Part shown: positions 17,054-20,835 of the stretch, in pieces | Layout: each line of letters starts with the position of its first letter | Position numbering within the stretch: position 1 is the first letter of the stretch | From: CAZJPD01 sp964547795 | GTDB lineage: Bacteria; Pseudomonadota; Alphaproteobacteria; Rickettsiales; Midichloriaceae | Reading direction: 5' to 3' | NCBI GenBank assembly: GCA_964547795.1 | Contig: CAZJPD010000017.1 | Span: forward strand, 1 to 20,835 | Length of the DNA: 20,835 nt | Translations under genes and position numbers: made by a program | The notes under the pieces: generated by a model | Told to the model about the DNA's origin: nothing | The model's database searches: none | What the model saw: only the letters and a program-made list of their open reading frames with translations

Positions 17054-17556
17054 CTAATGGATTATCTTATCTTCCTTAATAGCTTTGCTATAGGTATTAC
17101 TAACAAAATATGCAACAACTATCCATATAATAGGTAACCTATAAATAATGTGCTGGTTGTAAGTACAGAAAAAAGTTGCCCATAATTTTTACTTACTACA
17201 TTTGTGATATAATTAAAAACTTGACCAGTATTTCTTGCTAATTTTATTCCCAAAGCATCAATAGCAAACTTAGCTTTAAACTGTATGTCTTTATCAGTTA
17301 CTATGTAAAGACTTTCTCTAATTGGAGTTCCTATTGTATAGGACATAGCTTTGATAACTATGTAAAGCCATATAATGATACTGTCTATTCCGGTTATTAT
17401 ATACACTAAGGCAAGAATCAGGGTCAATGTAGGCATAATAAATACGCAAACCCTTGTGCCTAAAACCCTCATAAGGCTATTTGTAAAAAAGAAAGCTATA
17501 CTTAGACCTAATAATTGCAAGTTGTAATAAGTAAGGTAGGCAAAGTGACTGAAAGA
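17054..17556 (-). pseudogene. C-terminal fragment of an Npt-type nucleotide transporter
   Basis: An open frame below 17556 gives several membrane segments (GLSIAFFFTNSLMRVLGTRV; LTLILALVYIITGIDSIIIWL). The block GTPIRESLYIVTDKDIQFKAK then IDALGIKLARNTG is characteristic of Rickettsiales proteins related to ATP/ADP translocases (Npt1/Npt2 family). This carrier family imports host nucleotides across the inner membrane. Only about the last third of a normal protein is present. The frame opens after TAA at 17557-17559 and the N-terminal part is gone. The ORF stops at 17119, but one frame over LPIIWIVVAYFVSNTYSKAI then KEDKIIH runs to TAG 17054, so a second frameshift lies near 17135-17145. Substrate cannot be deduced from this piece. 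Confidence 0.65.
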
Positions 17557-17645
17557 TTAGTGATGTTATTAATGGCAACCTTGCAAAATCTATTCTTTAG
17601 TTGTAGTATACGACTAACAGTACAGAACTTGATGAGGCTTATTAT

Positions 17646-18099
17646 ATGCAACAACTTGCTAACTTTGATACTCATGCAGCAGTAAAGAGGCTTCATGGTG
17701 TAGGTCTTGCTAATGAGGTCACAGAAGAAATTGTCTCTTCTATTGGTTCTCAGTCGTGATTATGATCTCTCTAAGCTTGTTACTAAGGATCAGTTCTTTA
17801 AGTTCAGGGAGGAAAATAATGAGAGATTTAATAAAATCGATACAGAGATAGTTCTTATCAAGCAGGAAATAAAAGCACTTAGAAAGGATACTAAGGCTGA
17901 TATTGAAGCTCTTAGAAAGGATACCAAAGCTGAATTTGCTAATGTTGATCTTAAAATCGAGGCTCTTAGAAAGGATGTTATTGCAGGGGTTGCTAAGGGC
18001 AAATCTGAAACCATCAAATGGATGGTTGGTCTTTTTATTGCACAGATAACTGCTGTTGTTGGTTTGCTTATTACTCTTCTGATTAAGTCTCATTTCTAA
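17646..18099 (+). pseudogene. Second DUF1640-like coiled-coil protein, frameshifted
   Basis: From ATG 17646 the frame reads MQQLANFDTHAAVKRLHGVG and EEIVSSI, then stops at a TGA. One extra T in TATTGG (17743-17744) explains this: without it the frame continues as SSMVLSRDYDLSKLVTKDQFF to TAA 18099. Compared with the intact copy at 12121, it has the same head, a longer coiled-coil and a similar tail anchor (WMVGLFIAQITAVVGLLITL). The coiled-coil holds repeats of ALRKDTKADIE type; the DNA word CTTAGAAAGGAT starts at 17878, 17911 (33 bases later) and 17965. The downstream part has no further lesion, so the break may be recent. An ATG at 17707 in the shifted frame could in principle start a shorter protein, but it reads through a non-homologous head. 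Confidence 0.65.
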
Positions 18100-18182
18100 C
18101 CTCTTCATAAAATACGACATGTGCGTTTCTGCCATATCAGATACCCAAAGTCCTCTCTAGTAATTGGTATCTCTTTTTCTGT

Positions 18183-18353
18183 TTAAAACTTTGTTGTTGT
18201 ACTCCTCAGTGGATAGCAAGCCTTACTTGAATCAGGATTAATCAACTGATACCTGTATTGTGATTTCTTAATAACTGGTGCTATTACCTTTTTATAAAGA
18301 GCCTTGTTGCTTGTGCCAGATGTATTTGCAGCAAGTCTAGTTCTGATATCGTC
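18183..18353 (-). pseudogene. Unrecognised coding-like remnant
   Basis: A minus-strand frame of 56 codons without a start reads DDIRTRLAANTSGTSNKALY, then KKVIAPVIKKSQYRYQLINP, then DSSKACYPLRSTTTKF and TAA at 18183-18185. After the stop the same frame goes on with TEKEIPITREDFGYLIW. The amino-acid composition looks like protein rather than AT-rich noise, and a single stop separates the two parts. No family is recognised and no start or upstream part is present. It lies between the DUF1640-like pseudogene and the IS5-type remnant. Confidence 0.3.
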
Positions 18354-18501
18354 TTAAGAGTCAAGAAAGAAAATCATAAGAAGGAATGATTAGGATTAAA
18401 AGAAGAATTAGTTTTAATAATGGCAAAGCAGAGATGCAGGAGTTTACGCATTATAGCAGCAATAATAGACTCTCTGGGAAAGGGAGAAAAGAAGTAGAAA
18501 A

Positions 18502-18785
18502 ATGAGAAAAAGTGAATTAGATAAAAGGTTGAAGCAGAAAAGAAAGGAGGAGATGCTAAATTACAAAAAATTATCAAAATACCCTAAAGTATTTTTACAA
18601 ATTACTGGTCTGAAGTTAGAATATTTTAATCAGGTGTGCAAAAAAATCTTACTGTTATATAAAAAAGGGAAAGGCAAAAGAAAGCTATAGTGGGAAAAAA
18701 GCATCATAGTTATAAAACAGAAATAGTAATCACAAGTTTCGTATTTGGCATTATAAAGAAATTTACATACCCTATCATCATAAAA
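18502..18785 (+). pseudogene. IS5-type transposase N-terminus, degenerate
   Basis: The frame from ATG 18502 reads RKEEMLNYKKLSKYPKVFLQ, then ITGLKLEYFNQV and KKGKGKRKL, and stops at 18688. The motif LSYxxLxKxPxxFxxLTGlxxxEFdxL is typical of the N-terminal helix-turn-helix of IS5-like DDE transposases. In the third frame QKKAIVGKKHHSYKTEIVIT continues where the family has R-K-R-A-I-G-G-G-R-K followed by L-E-D-x-L-L, so one frameshift lies near 18675-18685. The catalytic domain is absent and the sequence runs into palindromic repeats at 18805. The assignment rests on this short motif. Confidence 0.45.
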
Positions 18786-18804
18786 GAGCAAAAGCAATAT
18801 CCCC

Positions 18805-18927
18805 GTCATTGCAAGCCTACAGCAGTAGGCTTGGCAATCCACCCCCCTGCCCCTGTCATTGCGAACTCACAGAGTGAGTGTGGCAATCTCTGGATCACCA
18901 CGATCGCTGTTACTCCATCGTGATGAC
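18805..18927. repeat. Tandem palindromic elements (GTCATTGC...GGCAATC)
   Basis: Two units share the frame GTCATTGC - stem - GGCAATC. Unit 1 (18805-18840) has AAGCCTAC/GTAGGCTT around AGCA, with ATTGC/GCAAT outside it past one bulge. Unit 2 (18855-18889) has ACTCAC/GTGAGT around AGA, again framed by ATTGC/GCAAT. A third inverted repeat (CACGAT/ATCGTG, 18899-18922) ends in GATGACGA, resembling the reverse complement of the GTCATTGC end. The stems differ while the frames and pairing are kept, as expected for mobile palindromes. Similar GTCATTGCGAG...GCAATC repeats are common in Rickettsiales genomes. The region is also much richer in GC than its surroundings. Confidence 0.75.
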
Positions 18928-19006
18928 GAAATAAAAAAGTCAAAATATCTATATCTTAGTGGTATATGCTATAAGATACTATCAGTTTCTTAATTGACTA
19001 TAAGAA

Positions 19007-19624
19007 TTATCTTGAATAAAACTCTATTACCAAGTTTGGTTCCATCTGCACTGGATAAGGAACTTCAACTAGACTTGGAACTTTAAGATAGGTTGCTTGA
19101 AGAGCTGAAGCATCAAGTTTTATATATTCCGGCACTTCCCTTTCGTTCCTTTCTGCAGATTCAAAAACTATCGAAAGTTTTTTTGACTTATCTCTAATCT
19201 CTACTACATCTTCTGGCTTTAATCTGTAGCTTGGAACATTGACACACTTCCCATTGATCTTTACATGTTTATGCGTTACGAATTGCCTTGCTGCAAATAC
19301 AGTAGGTGCAAATTTAGAACGATAAACGAAAGTATCTAATCTAGATTCAAGTAAACCAATAAGATTTTCAGCTGTATCTCCTTTTTTTCTATTTGCCTCT
19401 TTGTAAATCATTTTAAATTGTTTTTCTCTTATATCACCATAATACCTTTTTAACTTTTGCTTTGCTAGTAACTGTGTTCCAAACTCTGTGGTTCTTTTAT
19501 AGCCTAAAGCTCCATGAACTCCAGGAGGATAATTTCTTTTATGGTAAGGGTCTTTATCTGTACCCCACAAAGCTGCACCTATTCTTCGACTAATACCAAA
19601 TTTTCTATTTAACCCTTTTGACAC
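19007..19624 (-). CDS. rpsD: 30S ribosomal protein uS4
   Basis: uS4 is a primary 16S rRNA-binding assembly protein. The 205-residue product has SRRIGAALWG, the conserved NYPPGVHGALGYKRTTEFG and LAKQKLKRYYGDIREKQF, then the S4 RNA-binding domain LIGLLESRLDTFVYRSKFAP followed by TVFAARQFVTHKHVKINGK, and ends PYPVQMEPNLVIEFYSR. These match rickettsial uS4 closely in order and length. The start is GTG at 19624; no ATG or strong ribosome site is nearby, and the GTG fits the usual N-terminus (short, ending KF.ISRR). The gene stands alone, away from the alpha operon, as is usual in this group. The frame is intact. Confidence 0.96.
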   Translation of the reverse strand: MSKGLNRKFGISRRIGAALWGTDKDPYHKRNYPPGVHGALGYKRTTEFGTQLLAKQKLKRYYGDIREKQFKMIYKEANRKKGDTAENLIGLLESRLDTFVYRSKFAPTVFAARQFVTHKHVKINGKCVNVPSYRLKPEDVVEIRDKSKKLSIVFESAERNEREVPEYIKLDASALQATYLKVPSLVEVPYPVQMEPNLVIEFYSR

Positions 19625-19828
19625 TGTAATATTTTATTTATTTCCAACCTTTACCATATCAGTATAATACAAAAAGGCGATAAGTCAATCACTTACAGTA
19701 TAATTATTCAATCAGTAGTATTAGATGGATTTATGAAGATATGTGGAAAAATGTGTATAAAGATCAAAATTATGTATTGTCAATCTGCAGAGTCTATAGT
19801 ATAAGTTCCTTTACAGCCTAAGTTTAAC

Positions 19829-20038
19829 GTGAATCCTGTTTTGGTAGAGGTACAAGTAAGGTTTAACAATATTGAGTATTCATTAAAGGCACTCAAGAAA
19901 AAATTACAAAGAGAAGGTGTATTTAAAGTGATGCGAGAAAAAAGGGGATATGAAAAACCCTCAGAAAAAAAACTTAGAAAAAGCTTAGAGGCTAAGAAAA
20001 GAAAGCACAAGCATTATAAGAATTTTGTGTATAGGTAA
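19829..20038 (+). CDS. rpsU: 30S ribosomal protein bS21
   Basis: The 69-residue basic product reads LVEVQVRFNNIEYSLKALKK, then KLQREGVFKVMREKRGYEKP and SEKKLRKSLEAKKRKHKH. It carries the bS21 signature (V-E-V-x-V-R, L-K-x-K-L-Q-R-E-G, Y-E-K-P-S-E-K). bS21 sits near the anti-Shine-Dalgarno end of 16S rRNA and helps initiation. Two starts are possible: GTG at 19829 (given here) or TTG at 19841, which would place the canonical MVEV at the N-terminus. Neither has a convincing ribosome site. rpsD diverges on the other strand about 205 bases away. Confidence 0.93.
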   Translation: MNPVLVEVQVRFNNIEYSLKALKKKLQREGVFKVMREKRGYEKPSEKKLRKSLEAKKRKHKHYKNFVYR

Positions 20039-20091
20039 GAGCTTCTTGCTTTTTAATTTACCCCTTTGTTTAATCTGAAACTTACAGGTTT

Positions 20092-20835
20092 GTGATTTAT
20101 TATTTCATCATATTTGCAGTAATACTTTCTTTAATTTTCCTACTTATAGGTTATAAATCCACAAAAAACATAAAGAGTGATGATGCTTATTTTCTAGCTA
20201 ATAGGAAATTGGGTGTTTTTGTTGTTTGTATGTCCCTTTTAGCAACCCAGTTAGGAGGTGGTGTGGTTCTAGGGACTTCTGAATTTTCTTATAAATATGG
20301 TATATACGGTATTTTTTATACTTTAGGACTATCTTTAGGTCTCATGGGTATAGCATTTTTTGGTGCTAAGCAATTGCGAGAAAAAAATATTGCAACAGTG
20401 GCAGAGCTGTTTGAAAAAGAATACAACTCCGTTGTACTAAGGAAAGTTGCTTCTGCCATTTCTATATTTTCACTTTATGGCATATTGGTTTCATTAATCA
20501 TAGGAACAAGGAAATTTTTGATGAGCTTTGGCATAGAAAATGAATTAGTACTATATACCTTTTGGACAGTATTAATCATTTATACTGTTCTTGGAGGGAT
20601 GAAAGCAGTAGTATATACAGATGTTGTTCAAATTATTGTTATTTTCCTGGTTTTCATAGTTGTTCTTGCATATTACACATTTAAGAATTTTGAATATATA
20701 CAATTTTCTTTTGAAAACCTTTTAAATGTACAAAATACAGATAACGTATCCTTTACCCCATACATATTAGTGCCATTTCTATACGTTTTCATCGAGCAAG
20801 ATATGGCTCAAAGATTTTTTTAGTGCTAAAAATAC
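20092..20835 (+). pseudogene. Sodium:solute symporter (SSS family), frameshift at T7, partial
   Basis: From GTG 20092 (AGG five bases upstream) the product has a first membrane helix, DDAYFLANRKLGVFVVCMSL and LATQLGGGVVLGTSEFSYKY, then further helices including YTVLGGMKAVVYTDVVQ. These are the conserved blocks of SSS symporters (PutP/PanF type), which couple solute uptake to sodium. The frame reads EQDMAQRFF and then TAG at 20821. The T7 run at 20815-20821 is one base too long: with T6 it reads RFFSAKN, the family's usual continuation. The gene goes on beyond the window, so other lesions cannot be judged. The substrate is not deducible. The T7 could also be a sequencing error or be corrected by polymerase slippage. 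Confidence 0.75.

Noticed and set aside
17508..17696. 62-codon minus-strand ORF
   Set aside because: It overlaps the start of the transporter fragment in another frame and the DUF1640-like head in antisense; no protein character.
17878..17975. CRISPR-like or tandem non-coding repeat
   Set aside because: The repeats are in frame, 33 bases apart, and encode a coiled-coil; there are no spacers. No CRISPR array was seen in the window.
17740..18135. Minus-strand ORF of 131 codons (and the similar one at 12085-12519)
   Set aside because: Both are antisense to DUF1640-like genes. Their Phe/Asn/Ser-rich translations come from the Lys/Glu-rich coding strand.
18374..18577. 67-codon minus-strand ORF and a 39-codon plus-strand ORF from about 18386
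   Set aside because: The minus ORF is the antisense of a Lys-rich stretch. The short plus ORF has an AAGGA-like site but no recognisable content.

Overview
The window looks like a chromosome segment of a reductively evolving, obligately intracellular Rickettsiales-type alphaproteobacterium (Rickettsiaceae or Midichloriaceae-like; the family is not decidable here). The reasons are very low GC, an oversized VirB6-type type IV secretion protein with a signal peptide and a long extracytoplasmic domain, a fragment of an Npt-type nucleotide transporter, short coiled-coil DUF1640-like membrane proteins, decayed insertion sequences, GTCATTGC...GGCAATC palindromes, and an unusually large share of broken genes among intact housekeeping genes.

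Layout. Positions 1-1375 (minus) hold an outer-membrane-assembly lipoprotein of the BamB/PQQ-repeat type, followed by the first codons of a NadM-like adenylyltransferase that leaves the window. Positions 1494-4723 (plus) hold a VirB6-family gene broken by three frameshifts. Positions 4912-6941 (minus) hold a broken porin and a broken unrecognised gene. Positions 7038-11188 (minus) form a tight cluster transcribed as rpmI-rplT-pheS-plsY-mutL. The first four genes are intact and mutL carries two frameshifts. A tRNA-Arg with a good promoter lies next to the head of this cluster on the opposite strand.

Positions 11435-12525 are accessory: a truncated unknown secreted protein, a possible IS end and an intact DUF1640-like gene. 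Positions 12723-14176 (minus) hold a dCMP-deaminase-like gene, a PhzF-family gene and tRNA-Thr. Positions 14361-16828 (minus) hold a dead IS1-type transposase, glmS and tRNA-Asp. Positions 17054-18930 are a graveyard: the C-terminal part of an Npt-type transporter, a frameshifted second DUF1640-like gene, an unknown remnant, the N-terminus of an IS5-type transposase and palindromic repeats. Positions 19007-20835 hold rpsD (minus), rpsU (plus) and a sodium:solute symporter that goes out of frame at a T7 run just before the window edge.

The main biological thread is that about ten single-base frameshifts, most of them in A/T or G runs, sit only in plausibly dispensable genes (virB6, porin, unknown gene, mutL, DUF1640 copy 2, transporters). 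Ribosomal proteins, pheS, glmS and bamB are intact, although glmS and bamB themselves contain T7 runs. One broken gene is mutL. Loss of mismatch repair would be expected to raise exactly this kind of homopolymer slippage. Sequencing error and transcriptional slippage are the alternatives to exclude.
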